From: Paulownia fortunei
Taxonomy: Eukaryota > Streptophyta > Magnoliopsida > Lamiales > Paulowniaceae
Assembly: GCA_019321725.1 (NCBI GenBank)
Contig: CM033111.1
Location: 10,478,001-10,542,000, forward strand
Reading direction: 5' to 3'
DNA: 64,000 bases
A program made the translations under genes and the position numbers. The notes under the pieces are model-generated. The model searched no databases, was not told the origin of the DNA, and was given only the letters and a program-made list of their open reading frames with translations. Below are positions 33,193-46,900 of this stretch, in pieces; position 1 is the stretch's first letter; each line of letters starts with the position of its first letter.

Positions 33193-36100
33193 TTATACAA
33201 GGGCAGCTTCGCTTATCTTCCTCACATTATTTTGTTTGATAAATCCGACATACACGTCTATTCCGATCCTGTCACTGTCTGGAAGTCTTGTGTTTTGACC
33301 ACCTTCGGAAATGCTTCTTACAAATTCAACCAAATTCCTCCAATTGTCTGCTTCAAACAACCGCTTATTCATTCTTAAATAAGTAAATGCACTCAGTCCG
33401 TTTCCTGAATCTGACCTACTTGTGGCCAAAACTTGCGAGTATGCTCCTCCATCATACCTCTCTAGTGCATTTTCTCCAGCTAGTTCTGTTCTTGCAGTTT
33501 TAGTTACCGTCTGGACTTGCCTAACTAGACCTTCTGGTGAGCAGTTAGCTTCATCTGGCTGTTCTCCATCTCTCATCTCCATACACGTAAAGTTGAATAC
33601 AACACCATGTTTAGCCAGCATTCTTGCTATTGGTAGGTAACCATCTCGATGCCTGGTATTGTAGTATCCTGCTGTTAGTTCTGCTGCATGTGATCTTGTT
33701 TTGTAGTGCCAATGAATTCCAGCCACTTTCCCAGATAGTTTGGCTCCAGTTCCTTGAAATATTCTTTCTGCTACTGTGAGAATTTTTTCTCCATGGTCAA
33801 GTAGCTTTCCAGAATACCATTCTAAGAAAAAGTTTCCATATTCACTATTCCATGTGCCGTCCCTCCGAAAAAATCCAGTGTCTTCTGGGAATTGGTTGTA
33901 TTGGCCAGAATCGTGGGGCCCTCGTTGCCCCCACTCATCCTTCCCAATTGTCTCTGCTGCTGCTGCCAGTGAAGCTCTCATATACTGTTTCACATAGAAA
34001 ATTCTGTGAACAGATACATAAACAACAAGAATCCATTTTGTGCAATTTCTATTTGTGGGAATTACCTTGTCATAGCACTGGAATTCTCCTATTCCAGGAA
34101 ATCTCCAGGTGCCATTGCTTTCTGGATAGGATGGATATCTTAGCTCTCCACAAGGTCCCATCCCCACTTGGATCTCCTGCATCAAAAGAAACAAATTTGA
34201 ATTTTTAAAAGGTGAAAGCTATTGCATGTTCTTTTGTAGGTCAGGTAATGAAATGAGTATGTTGTGGGTCCCTAAAAAGCGATATGTTAAGCATGCTCAT
34301 AAAACTAGAATGGTCCACAATCTGGATCATTTAGATATTAACTTAAACGTATCACTGAACACTGGCATGATAGTATACATTATTCTGCTGGCCAGGTTTA
34401 TCTTTTTCTTTCTTCCTCTTGTTATGCTTCTTGTGCTAATTATTCTTGTAGATCTTTCCTCTTGAGCTTATCTAAGTTTTGTTCAATCTAGACTGTAAGC
34501 TATTCGACAAGTAAAAGCTATACATTTTCAGTAATGAATTGGACTAATATGTTACATTGCTGAAAAGATCAGCTTAGTCCATTTTAGTTCTTTGGTGGTG
34601 CAATCTACAATTCCTTGTACTATATCATGTTTTGAGTCTAATTAAAAGGTCATCAATTATGACTTCCTTGGTCTTGACATTTAAGTTTCATTTATAGATC
34701 TGTATGCATTTATTCCCTGCATTTTCTTCTTGTTGGATGTATTGAATCTCTATTACCTTTAAAATCTTTTTGCCGCTTCAGTTTTGGTAAATAGTTGGAT
34801 GTCATTATGAAGAAAGAATAAGGCAATAGAAAACGGAAACAAAAATTCCTTCTCTCTTTCTTCTTTTAATATATTTTCTCTTATTGTTCTTGTTGGCTTT
34901 CTTCTGCGTATAGTACCATCAGAACTACTAGTTTCCATAAACCAATTTTGTTTGCTTTCTTCTGCATATAGTACCACAGGAAATACTCATTTCTTCGAAC
35001 CAATAGAATACTGTTCAAGAAAGTTTACTAATTTAATCTGTCACGTGATAAAAGATAAGGAAAAGGGAGGAAGTAGAAGCCTTACCACTATAACCTCCCC
35101 CAGGTAGTCCTTGAATCTCTCTCTAAAACTCCTCATGTAGTCAGAATAGACCTGAATTGGTGTTCTTCCTCTAAGAACAGGTAGTGAGTCACAACCCAAG
35201 GATATGTACTCAGGGTTGCGCCGACCTGATTTATCTGTATAGACAAGGTCAGGATTTTTGCTAATCTCTTCAAGCACCCATGGGGGTAGAGGAATACTGC
35301 AAAATATAAGATGAGATATTTGTATCATCTGCAACTTGATTATTCCATCTGGAATCGTGCAAGTTGTATCCACTGCAACCTTTTTCAACTAATTATGATA
35401 ATTGGAAGACAAGAAAATAACTACTTCTACAACAACTAAAAATAACAATAATGACCATAATAAAAACATGAAAGTTTAATTCTAGAAGTTAAATATAGAA
35501 CATCTGAAACCAGTCTAGTTAAGGAATTCTTATATCTGTACTTGGAGGAACACTAGTATCTTGTTAACTGATGGTCTAGTTGGAGGAACTCTAGCATCTG
35601 GTGAATAATTCTACTTGTTCAAAACATAATTTAATACTGTAAAGCTTGTAGCGAAAGAAAAAATAAATATCAAGAAAGCTTATTTCAGAAGAAGACTGGA
35701 AGCATGATTGAACACAAAAGAGACAGGCTAAGCTACTTTTTTTTTAAGATAGTTATGTGTAATAGAAGTAAATAGCAGATTTCTTGTTCCAATTGACAAA
35801 TAGCCATCGCTTGGTATATGCATTAATGAAGCGATTAGAAGAGGTTTTTTATGGACCGTTAGAAGGAAAAAAGAACCAATTGCAATAACTTCCTGCATAC
35901 CTGCAAGAATCTCCAACATTTCCTCCACACTGATGAAAAGACATGACAACTTGAAGCTTCAAGCCGAGCTTTTGGACCATCTTTATGAGCTCAGCATACC
36001 CTTCCCAATTGTATTTCAAAGGTCCATCTTTCTCTACCAGGCCCCACCATGCATCAACCATAACTCCTTCAACTCCTGCACTCTTTAAGGCCATCAAGCT

Positions 36101-36436
36101 AGCTAACATTGCTCTTGGTTTGTTCAAATTCCCCCCTATGGATATGGTGTCAAGCGGTAGCATAACAAAAACAGGTACCCTCAAATTATTATGGCTGTGA
36201 GGAGCTGCCATCCCATGAAGTTTTTCTCTCTGCTCATTTTTCCTCTCTTCTGAATGTGAGGAGAATCTTTCTGGCCGTGAGAGTTGAGCTTCTTGTGTTG
36301 CATTCTTCACTCGCAGCTGGCTTGATGGCTTGATTTGGGCGAAGCCAACTAAGCTAGAGAAATCATCAGGAATTCTAAAACTTCTGTTATCTTTTAGATT
36401 GATAAATGAAGTTGAAGAACGAAGTGTTAAAGCCAT
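33193..36436 (-). CDS. BAM3: Plastidial beta-amylase, BAM3 type
   Basis: It hydrolyses alpha-1,4 bonds from starch chain ends to release maltose in the chloroplast stroma, the main step of night-time leaf starch breakdown. Exons on the minus strand are 36436-35901, 35296-35086, 34176-34066 and 33984-33193, all with GT-AG introns, giving 549 aa (Arabidopsis BAM3 is 548). Residues 1 to about 45 are Ser/basic-rich, as in a transit peptide. The glycosyl hydrolase 14 domain follows: [12 protein letters not shown], the substrate loop near [33 protein letters not shown], then the catalytic acid in [12 protein letters not shown] (about Glu260) and the catalytic base in GENALERYD (about Glu457). The C-terminal EAALV matches BAM3. 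There is no BZR1-type DNA-binding domain, which excludes BAM7/8. The start is the Met of MALTLRSS, equivalent to the Arabidopsis start. Intact and very likely active. Confidence 0.96.
34894..35007. repeat. Imperfect 57-bp tandem duplication in BAM3 intron 2
   Basis: TTGGCTTTCTTCTGCGTATA and TTTGCTTTCTTCTGCATATA begin two adjacent units (about 34894 and 34951), each followed by GTACCA and later an AACCAAT stretch. It lies wholly in the intron. Confidence 0.75.
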
Positions 36437-36486
36437 TTTTTCCTTGTGAAAAGAAGAGATGTTGGACAGGATGAAGGCTGCCGCTG

Positions 36487-36530
36487 TTTATTTATGAAGA
36501 TAACCTATTCTTTGGGTTCATATACAAGAC
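36487..36530 (-). promoter_or_regulatory. Candidate BAM3 core promoter
   Basis: On the minus strand two TATA-like boxes lie upstream of the ATG at 36436: CATAAATAAA (36496-36487) and TATATGAA (about 36527-36520). The nearer would give a 5' leader of about 20-25 nt, the farther about 55-60 nt. Transcript ends would decide between them. Confidence 0.35.
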
Positions 36531-37359
36531 AATTTTGGTGGGCTCTAGTTTGAAAAGAAAAAAGTGCAAAAGATCAAACTAGTCGCTTTACCTTTTCAAA
36601 GTCTTTTCTTTGAACACGCTTACACTTTTTCCATCTTAAAATGCAGAAGTTTAGGGAAAAGGAATCTTTTATGACTTTCAAAGTTTTCATATTTTAACTG
36701 TTAGATTTAGGATTGTAAATATTTTTGTGGTGAAAGCATGGTGGTATCACTGTTACTTAGGCACTGCTGCATTCTGCATCTCTGGAAACTGGCCCTGCAG
36801 ATTTAATGTAGTTCATCTTTAATAGATCTATTTGTGCAACATTTCAGGCGAAGCAATAGCAGTTTCCACTTTAGCAGCTTGTACTATTTTTCATTGATGT
36901 AGCCCAACATGACCTTGATGTGGTAAGAATTGCTGCATAGTTACATTAAGATGCACTTGTCACTTAAACCTACGATACATGTAACAGTGATGCATAACTG
37001 AAGACATCTTATTGCTCCATGCTTGCTTTCTTCTTGTGATTAGCTTAGGTTGTTACAAGTTACAACCATACTTGTGTTTATTTGAACAAGCATATATGTT
37101 AATTTTGCCTGTCCTAATCTTGAGTGCACTTTATAGTTATTCGTGTAAAAAGAAAGGTTTAATACGGTTATGTTGGAGGCTCAAATTAGAGAAATATGAA
37201 AAGTATTAATCAGTTGAGTTTCATTTATGATATTGCATGTCTGTTAAATGGTGTTACAATATTTAGGAGCATCATGCATATTTACATCCTTAAATGATAT
37301 CAACAGATCTGGGAGAAAGATACTTGTCAATATACCCATTCTTTGTTTTCATAAGTTTT

Positions 37360-37389
37360 GGTGGGTGGGTGGGTGGGGGGGGGGGGGGT
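37360..37389 (+). repeat. G-rich tract, possible G-quadruplex
   Basis: GGTGGGTGGGTGGGTGGGG continues into a run of G. Four or more G-triplets with single-base loops fit the G-quadruplex pattern. It lies about 0.92 kb upstream of the BAM3 start; on the BAM3 sense strand it is C-rich. Confidence 0.7.
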
Positions 37390-40300
37390 GAGTAATTTAC
37401 TTTCACATAATCTTGAGAGTTTAATTCTCATAATTCACATATTTGATCTTATTGGTCTAATCCACTTTGAAGGAGTTAAATGAAAGTAATTGAAGTTAGA
37501 TTACCAAGGTAGCTAAGTATGTGGAGTCAGCCATATCTCTGTGATAATCAATGGGTGGCTTTCTTTTGCTGTGACCCAGCCAACCCCACCAACTTTGCTT
37601 GCTTCTTATTGGTCTTTGTTGATGAAGACACTGCATATGTGTGGATGAAAAAAATCTGGTTTTTTAATTTTCATTGCCTCTTGTTAGGTGTTAGGATAAG
37701 AATGAGAAGAGGATCTCTCTGAGACTAGAACTTGTGGTTGTAACAAAGTCTATGCTTGCATTTTCTTGAAGTTTCATTCTTGTCATGCACATGTTATTAG
37801 AGATAACTACTCTATTGAGAATCAATCTACGTGGTTAGGAATTTTTGCTTGCATCAATCTTGGGTGATGCAATTAATGGTTCTAATTGAACTGCATACCT
37901 CCTGGATCTTGTGGTATTCCACAACTGAGGTGAACAAACTACACCAGGACAAACTTACCACTGTTCTGCAATCAGGATTCAGAACATAATACATGTGCAA
38001 TGTTGAATGTGTTTGTAGGATGACAATGCTTGATGGAATGTGTAGATCGACAAGAACATGAACACAATAAATTGGAAAATGGCACTTCCACTCTCTCAGT
38101 CGATATTTCCTTTTGTTTACGAATGTGATCGGTTGCACAACTGATACTTAGCTGGTAGAAGTTGAATCATACATGTACATTCTATAGGAATAATACCCAT
38201 ATGCTGGAAACCCATTAGCTGATAAGGCATATTTGTGTGAAAGAGAATGGAAACTATGATGATTCTGTTTCGCCTTAGTTTCATTGCAGGTGTTGGCACC
38301 ATATAAGCTTAGACAGACAAAAGATGGTTGTTAGCTATGGCTTTCTATTCTTTAACTGTTGGTTCTAAAATTGATTTCCTTCTTTCATTCTACTCCTTTT
38401 ATAAATTTCTATTTTTGCTCAAAAATCTGAACAGATCAAGAATGTGACAGAAGTGCCAAACAATGTGGATCATGTGCAGACATCCTTGAGCACAGTAGCC
38501 CAATGTCCTATGGGGTAGTTTAGAAATTTTGATGAAAACCGGTATATATGTGGTGGTTTCGCACTATTCTATGGAGAAAACCAACAAAATCTCCAGCTGC
38601 TCAAAATTGATAGTTCGGTGGGATTATTTCTAGTCTTGGCAGTTAGCAATGGCGCACTCATGTCTACCATGACGTGTTTGTGGTCAGAATTGAACATTAT
38701 CTTGAATATTCTTCACTTGGTTTGGAAATTCTAGTTTTAGCCCCTCTCAATCATTCATTAATCGAGTCGATTTGTATTTGATATACGCGAGTTATTAAGC
38801 ATAGTATAAGTATAATTGTCGCTTATAGATTAAGATTTTATTTTATGATTGTGGGGGTGAGGAATAAATGGAAATGTCAATTTTTTTTATTTAAAGTCGA
38901 CATATTACATTTAACAGTATCCCGTAGTACTTACTACCTTCTCTTCTTTGTGTAGTTCAATCATTCAAACTGATTAATTTTATCAAAATAAATTAAATCA
39001 ACATGAATCTAGTTATTAAAGTGCTAAGCAAACGAAAGATAGTAAAGCTACTTTTGTTTCTTTCCATAGTTTGGCCAAAGCCACGACAAGAATTACTATA
39101 AACATTTTGAACATTCTCATTATTTGGAACAAGCTATTTTTATTGTTTTTGACTTCATGAATCGTTCCAAAGTAAAAACATTAAAAATATCATATGGCAG
39201 ACAAAACTCTACTGAAAATTCAATAAATGGGATCGTTAAAAGTTGGGGTTAAAAATATTTCAATGTTAGAAGTAAAGAACCAAAAAACAAAAGGGAGACG
39301 AAATTAAGTTTTACCATCTTCAATAATTAAATATAATAGTTTAATTTTAATATGAGAAGACAACACTAATAATTTAAAAAAAAAAAAACTTGCCTCTCGA
39401 AATAAATAAACTTTTAAAAATATTTAAAGATTAACTTTTTCAAGTTTAAATTAAATGCATAAACCATTAAGAAAAATTACTTTTTAAACTACATTATTTT
39501 CATAAAAAATGTGAGATCAAAATATTAATTATTAGGTTTTATAGAATACATAATATAATTCATCTAGGAAAAACTAATGAATTTGAAAATAACCCCCTTT
39601 TATTTTATTTTTTTAAATATGCTCATTATCATATAAGTAAAAATTGCTTTTGTAATTAAGTTTAAATCTCCCACTTCATTTAGAAAATTATGCATGTGGA
39701 AAATTGTGAGTCATTTATAACTATAAAATTATGATTCATGTACGAAAATTAACATATATTCTTTTGTGTCATTGAAGATACTTAAAATTAAAGTTTGGTC
39801 TTACTCAATAATTTTTTTAAAAAAATTATGACTTATGAAACATAACTATCAATAAGTTTTTTGAACTTATTCCTTTTGTATTTTAAAACAATGGAAATAG
39901 GGATATCTTAATCTTCAAATAATTTTTTACTAGAATTTTTGAGAGAAGATGTCTCTATCAAAAAATCTAAATAGTGGAGGTGGATGAATAAAAATCATGC
40001 TTTGTTGGGGTGAGTATACGACGACGTGTCTTTTTGGGTAGGAATGAAAGGCGGAAGGGGCGGGGGAATGATTATGAATGAATATACAATTCTGAATCCC
40101 TCGTAATAGTTTGTATGAAAGGAGTTGAAGGATTGAATTTACAAATATATAATATCCTTCAGTTTTATCACGACACCATACCAAACAAAGAAAATTAGAA
40201 TATTACACTGTACACTGAGTCTTCCCAAAAGCCTAATGGCTTGGTGTATAAGAATGGATTAGGAACGAGACATTTTTAAATCCATTCTTAAATAAATAGT

Positions 40301-42630
40301 TTAAATAATTTAGTATTTGAATATTCATTCTACTGGAATTATCATTTCTTAAAAAACTCATTCTCTTTCTTCTGTATACTTTTGGTTATATTTTCAATAA
40401 GTCAAAATTGAACCTATATTTATTTTTTGACAAAATTATTTTTCTAAATTAAATAAAAATATTTATAAAATTTAAGAATGACAATAGGTTGGCAAACTCG
40501 ACCACTCAAAATTTTTATTAACTCGAACCCGAATTTGCCCCAAACTCGAGAGTCAGTGGGTTGTACCTATTAAACTTGATTTACAATTTTCAAATTAAAA
40601 ATTATTTTTTAAAAATAATATCACCATAACTTTTTAAATATAAAAAAATAATATAATCAATAAATAACTAATTATTTAATTTATATATGCATGTTTTAAT
40701 TTTTTAAAAATTAAAAATTTCAAATAGACTTGTTATTATTATATATTTAACTATTTATTTATATCATTATTTTAATTTATAAGAGTATTATATTTATATC
40801 ATACATAATAAAAAATATATATTCAATATTTTAAGGAATCGAATTCAGATCGGGATCAGATCTTAAAACTAAAATTTAAGATACATATCAAAAATTGATT
40901 TATGATTCAAAATCTATCAGTTTTACTCAACCCTATTGTGAGATTTAACATTAAATAAAATCATATATATATATATATTAACACCAAATAAAAATAATAA
41001 CAAACCCACTATACACAATATATTAAGTAATAATTTTATTCTAAATCTTTCTACTTGAGAGTAATTTAGTTATCAAAAATAATTTTATTTCATTCACACT
41101 ATTTATTTTTAATTACCAATCATGAAATTGGAATCAAATAAAAATAATAATTTTTTTTTTTCATTCCTTGTATCATTCATATGTACAAATTGCCTTGAGA
41201 ATAATTAGAATTAGAGACCCATTTTCCTTCCCTCATAACTTTCTGATTACGACAAGTCTCCCATAAATAAATTTCAAATATTTTTTTTTTCAGAAAATAA
41301 AGGATTCTTATTTTTTTCTAAATTTTATCTTATTTTATTTTTATTGATGTTCTCACATGATCATAAGAAACATATGGACGTTACAATGAAAAATCTCAAA
41401 ATCAAAACTAGGAGACTGAAAGTATAAATCAATTTTTATTTCAGAGCATTATATTTCACTCAATATCAGTTGGGTACATTTTTAGCTAGTGTAGGATTAA
41501 GAATGGCAAATGGGGGCTTTCTACTTGTAAGTAGGTGCGGGACGGCCTTAATGTTTTGTTTTCAAATTCCGTTCCAAATCTATCATATTTAGTTGTATAA
41601 TTAATTTATATATTTTATGTAATATATTTTTAAAAAATATATATTTCTTGAAAATTTTAATAGTGTTATTAAAAAAATATTTTTTTTTATATTCTTAAAA
41701 TTTTAAAATGATTCTAACAAATTTATTTCGAACCAATCATGTTGTCATTCCTGTATAAGACTAATTGACTAGGTGCAATGAGTGGTCACAAATTGTTTGT
41801 TAGATGATATATTGTGTCACTATTTAGCTAATTCTTTGACCACTACATATTTTTAACACTTTGAAGATATTCATTCCAATGGTGTGACTAAAAGTAATAT
41901 AATTCATCTTCTCCATTACTTCACTCTCCCATGTATATTTTTTTTTATAATATGTAAACCTAATTTTTTATAATATATAAGTCAAAGAGCCTAATAAATA
42001 TGCCCCACATCGAAAAGAAAAAAGAGAAAGATAAATGTACATATAATAGAGAGAATTGCCATATATAGTGAACATGGAAAATGTGATATATTACCAAAAT
42101 AACAAAATTGTTTGAAAGATTGGATCATTTTGACGTACATTTAATGTTTATATCAAGTTAAACAAAATGAAGTCTTCATACCATAACACATTTTAGTTGT
42201 GGAAAAAGTTCAATATTTAGATATTATTGCCGAGAACTATCTAACGCAATGTCTTCCTTTCTACAAATTTCTGAGGAAGATATTAAATTTTAAAAGTTAA
42301 TATTTTTTTATAATTGGGATTTTTATTTGAGTAAATCATTCAATATTAAAGTGGAGCCATGCAACAGAACAGATATATTCTGCTATCTTTATAGATAAAC
42401 ATACGATTAAGAATAAGCTAATGATATCATTTCAATCTATCATTGATCTAAAAGCTAAGAGACTACATTTAATTCTAATAAAAAAAAATTATTCCATTGA
42501 TAGAAGGACAAAAAAAAATATTAATGAAAATAAATATATCTGTCACTAAAAACTTCTATCATAACATTATGGCACACGTAGTTACTAAAAATTAAAAAAT
42601 ATTCTTGTTTTGTAAACACAATTTGAACCT

Positions 42631-42790
42631 AACGAATAATAATCGTATTTGGGCAAAACATATATTCTACATGTTATGCATTTTGTATAGATTTGACGAA
42701 TAATAATCGTACTTTTGGGTAAAATATATATTTCATATATTATATATTTCCTATAGATTTGACGAATTATACTATATGTATAACCTAAAA
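42631..42790. repeat. Imperfect tandem repeat, unit 64-66 bp
   Basis: ACGAATAATAATCGTA begins units at 42632 and 42696, and a truncated third begins ACGAATTAT at 42762. The units share TAAAA/CAAAACATATATT and TATAGATTT stretches. Confidence 0.75.
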
Positions 42791-43170
42791 CATATATCAA
42801 AACTATTAATACGTACTAATTGCACATCATACAAATAAACACTAAAAGTTTTAGTAATTTAAAAAGTATTTGTTATCATAAAATAGTTATTTTTAAGTTG
42901 TGTGTTCATTGTAAATTGAATAATATAGTGACACATAAAATATAATTTTCGCATACTTTAAAAATAAGTACAAGCACAATACATGTTAAAATAATATCAA
43001 GATAAAATCGTATTTTTGCTTTCAACTTATTTATTCACATTATTTTACATGTACATTTATAAATTCATATGTAAACCATTTTCATATTTTTTGACTAATT
43101 TCTTTGCCAAAATTATGAACAAAAATTGATAATATTCTCATATGTACTAAATATTGAATCTTACCTAACT
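42780..43170. repeat. Dispersed AT-rich repeat, copy 2
   Basis: Same-orientation relative of 26260-26650, including TTTAAAAATAAGTACAAGC and TACTAAATATTGAATC. Divergence is high, so it is old. Confidence 0.5.
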
Positions 43171-43993
43171 AGGTTGAGAAGAGAGAGGAGTAGTCATTTC
43201 ACGTTTTATCCCTATTGTTTCATGTTTGGTCCAGAGATTAAAAAAAAGAATAGATTTTTTTTTTATAAAAAAACAAATAAATAAACAAACAAAAACATAA
43301 AAAGCATAGGACCAATTTTATCTTTGAACAGCTGTTGGCAAACTTGGTTGGAAGTGAAATAGGTTGCAAAATTGCAATTACAGCAATCACATATTGCAAA
43401 TATCTTTGAGACGTTCAGTAGATATTTTCAGATTTCATTGTAATGTTGTTTTCAAAGATTTGGTATCCAGGAAGAGATTTTAAATATTCAATGGTATTTT
43501 AGGTAACATTAGTAGCATCTCCATCAGTCCTTTTCAGTGCTATAATCTGAAAAAAAGAGAAGAAAAAGGAAAAGAGTTTCCCTAAACAGAATGAAGCCAT
43601 GTAAATTGTTTACTACTTAGCATTTGAAAAGAAAAATATTGAAAACTTTATGCTATCAACTTGGATATTAAACAAGTAGATGTGGAACTTTTTGATATGC
43701 ATCCGATAATGTATAAAGCGAAACGCTCGCCATGTATAGTCTAATGGTGAACAATATCCACAAGCCAAGAAAATAACTTCAACAAATGTCAGGTCCTCAA
43801 TTATTCCCACATTCAATTCACCCGAATCATTTGGTACTATCAGAAGATCTCATAATACATGAACTTAACAATATGCTAAAGGAATAAAAAGATCAATATA
43901 CATACCATTTGATGCTCTCAAGTTCTCAGAGATCTGGGCTCATACATAAATCTCAGTATGTTGGGATTATAGAAGCCAATATTGCTTTTAAAA

Positions 43994-46900
43994 TTAAGAG
44001 TCTGCCACTGGAAAAGCAGATCCAATCTTGTTCCCAAGACGATAACACTTGATATTTACAGGGTATGGACCAAGTTCAACATGGTTATCTTCTCCTCCCA
44101 AGTAAAAGCATAGAGTATAAATTGCAATTTCAAACTCAGGGCTCACTCCAATTAATGTGCTTGAGACAGATTTCAGAACACCATTCCATTCGAACTGAAT
44201 AGTAAGTAATTGTGTTTCTGAGTCAGGCTGCAAGAGGAGACAGAAAAAAGAACCCAATGGCCCATATGAATACAGTTAGCACAGGAGAAGATGATAGCAT
44301 TAATATCCTGAATTTAACACCTCATTGCAGAAACAGGAAAAACCCTAGATTTGGCAAAACATGGATTATTTATGATAAGTATCAAGAATGTACATGGAAT
44401 AAAAACAGTTCATTGGCAATTGAAATATTACTGGCTAGCTACCCAATAAAGAACCATGACATCCTAACTACTAATTACTGAAGCCTTCCAATGAAGTACC
44501 TAGACAGTTACTTGCAATGCACAGGATCAGATAACGGTTTGATACATTTATTAGTTTTTGTTGAGAAAGAAAAAGCAAAAATACATTTCTAACAATTTGC
44601 AAATCTTTTCTTTGGTCGGCCGAACTCTCTGCAAAATGTTTCAAGATTTCTCACACTGAAATGTGGACAGCCATATTTCAATTTGTGGTATGTAATTTTT
44701 ACTACTGGGCAACCACTTTAAACAACAAAACACACCAAGCCAGGTGAAAATAGTTTCAAGCTGTAATACCTTAGGCTTGTGTCAGTTTAGTGTGTGTACT
44801 GCTGTAGCTTGTCACAAATAAAATATAATGTGAAAGTGTGTGTGAATGTTTAAGTGCATGCAAAAGTTTCGAAATGTGTGCTCAGTAAAGTGTGTCAGAC
44901 AAAATGTAAAATGTTTCTTCAATCCTTGAATGTTAGTTTATGTGTCGTGGCTTGTTAATTGGAGTACAAAGCATTGATAATATACATTCTTAAACTAAAT
45001 TATTCGATATCCTAAATTATTTGATATCCTATTATATGCTTTGATAACCAAATCTGGTATTAGAGCGGGTTAGTTTTGGGCAAGCTATTTAAGATGTTCG
45101 GCACCGGAGTCTAATGGTTGGGGACTGTTTTTTCTAGACGCACTTCAGATATCACTATTCGTGTGCATTCTGGACCTCGGTTACTTGGTAAGAAGTAAAG
45201 AATTTTCCAAGTCACAATGGCGGATCCAGTCAGTGAAGTTGGTGGTGTCAAGAAAGTAAACAACACTATGTACAAATATTGGCACACATGCAGCCAGTCT
45301 TATTTGCAGGGACAGGAGCTATGGTCACTTATTGGCACAGAAACCACATCCCCTATGGTCACTTATTGATTCAAACTTTAAATAAACGCAACAGCAGGTC
45401 AACAAGCATTTTCATACATATCATAAACCCATTCAGCACCAATCTTCCAACGCATAAGTTACTCAAAATGATTTAGGGTCACAGTGTAAAAAGAGCCAAC
45501 TCAAGTAGTTTTGGTCTCCGCTTAACCTTGCTATATTTTACATAAATAAACGAAGGTGATATATATTATAGGTGTAAACGGCTTCATTAGAGTCAAGCTT
45601 CAAGCTACCCTTGATTGTCCTAATTATTTTAAATTTTATGTGGAGATAAAGGCAATTTTTTTTGTTACAAAAGATTTTTTGACATATGATACAATTCATT
45701 TTGGGCATATCTAAAATAAAAGTATTCTAAATAACTAATGTAGATTGGCCTTGTTTTTATAGATTTTTAGGTGTTGAGCTAACTCCCAGCCTCAAATACA
45801 ATTTTGTTATATAACATAAAGAATAGAACTTGAGTAGGGAATCTATAGAGTAAACAAGCAACAATTTGACAATTTTTGATTGAATTAAACAAAGTTAACA
45901 TTGATCAATTTCATCTCTTTGTTTTCATAGCTTCCAATTTAACATAAATCTGTCATGAAGTAACATCTTTGAATTTATTAACTACAAAACGAAACCACCT
46001 TTGCTTATGCTTCACCTTTTACATTGATTCGATGTTAAAAAATCTACAAGTTTGCATCTAATTATAGCACCTACAAATAAATTAAAAATCCAATTTCTTT
46101 GCTATGAAGGAAAAATATCTAGCCTATTTTTCAATTAAAGAACCAACTAATTTTAATTGAGCTCTATTAAACTAATTTCAACAAAGTTGGTTTACTAACA
46201 AGATCTTCATTGCTATTAATAATATACAGCTGCACGCATGTACCATCTAAATACATATATACATATATACTGGACAAAGAAAATTATAAGAACAATGTGA
46301 GTGATCACATATTGATTGTAGAGGATCCATGGGAACATGTAGGATAACTCCAATGGAGATTCTAATACTCCGTAGTTCCAATTTGAATGTCTATTTGCAA
46401 CAATACAAAGTCAAATTTCTAATGTGTTGACAAGTATTAATATTGATTTTTTGACAACCATGATGTTAAACTTTCAAATTTTATTACTCCATCTGTCTCA
46501 AATTTATTACTCTCATTTCCTTTATAGGATGACACAAAATAAGACTCTTTTCTATAAAATGAAAATTGTCTTTTCAAAAATATGCTCTCAATTAAATAAT
46601 AATGTGAGGGCAATAAAACTTACACTTTTTCAATTCTCTTTTAAAATTCCACGCCCTATAATTTTAGGATGGAGGGAGTACTTGACATACAAAACTTACA
46701 CTTTTTCAACTTTCATCTAAAATTCCATGCCAGATCAAATCAGACCCTTGATTTTGGGATAGAGGGAGTGTTTGACATAATTTGAATACTTTTTCACTAA
46801 TATAACTAAATTGTAAATTACTTCGAGTTGAGCGCTTAGCAAACAAAATCTGCTAAATGGAAGTAAAATCACTTACCATGTTGCCACGCCTTCTAGGAAA

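Larger units (their letters stand above)
36437..43993. other. Intergenic DNA upstream of BAM3 and downstream of the XendoU-like gene
   Basis: About 7.5 kb with no recognised gene. It holds BAM3 upstream DNA, a G-run at 37360-37389, AT-rich low-complexity stretches (39300-41700), a 64-66-bp tandem repeat at 42631-42790 and a dispersed repeat at 42780-43170. ORFs of 60-90 codons here lack motifs and appear random. Fragments near 40480-40960 and 41490-41760 look like decayed transposon DNA, but I could not classify them. Confidence 0.6.

Noticed and set aside
33422..34208. Open frames on the plus strand opposite BAM3 exons 3-4
   Set aside because: They are shadows of the coding BAM3 exons; they show no family motif and no splice logic.
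33193..36436. BAM7/BAM8-type nuclear beta-amylase
   Set aside because: No BZR1-like DNA-binding domain; length, transit-like N-terminus and C-terminal EAALV fit plastidial BAM3.
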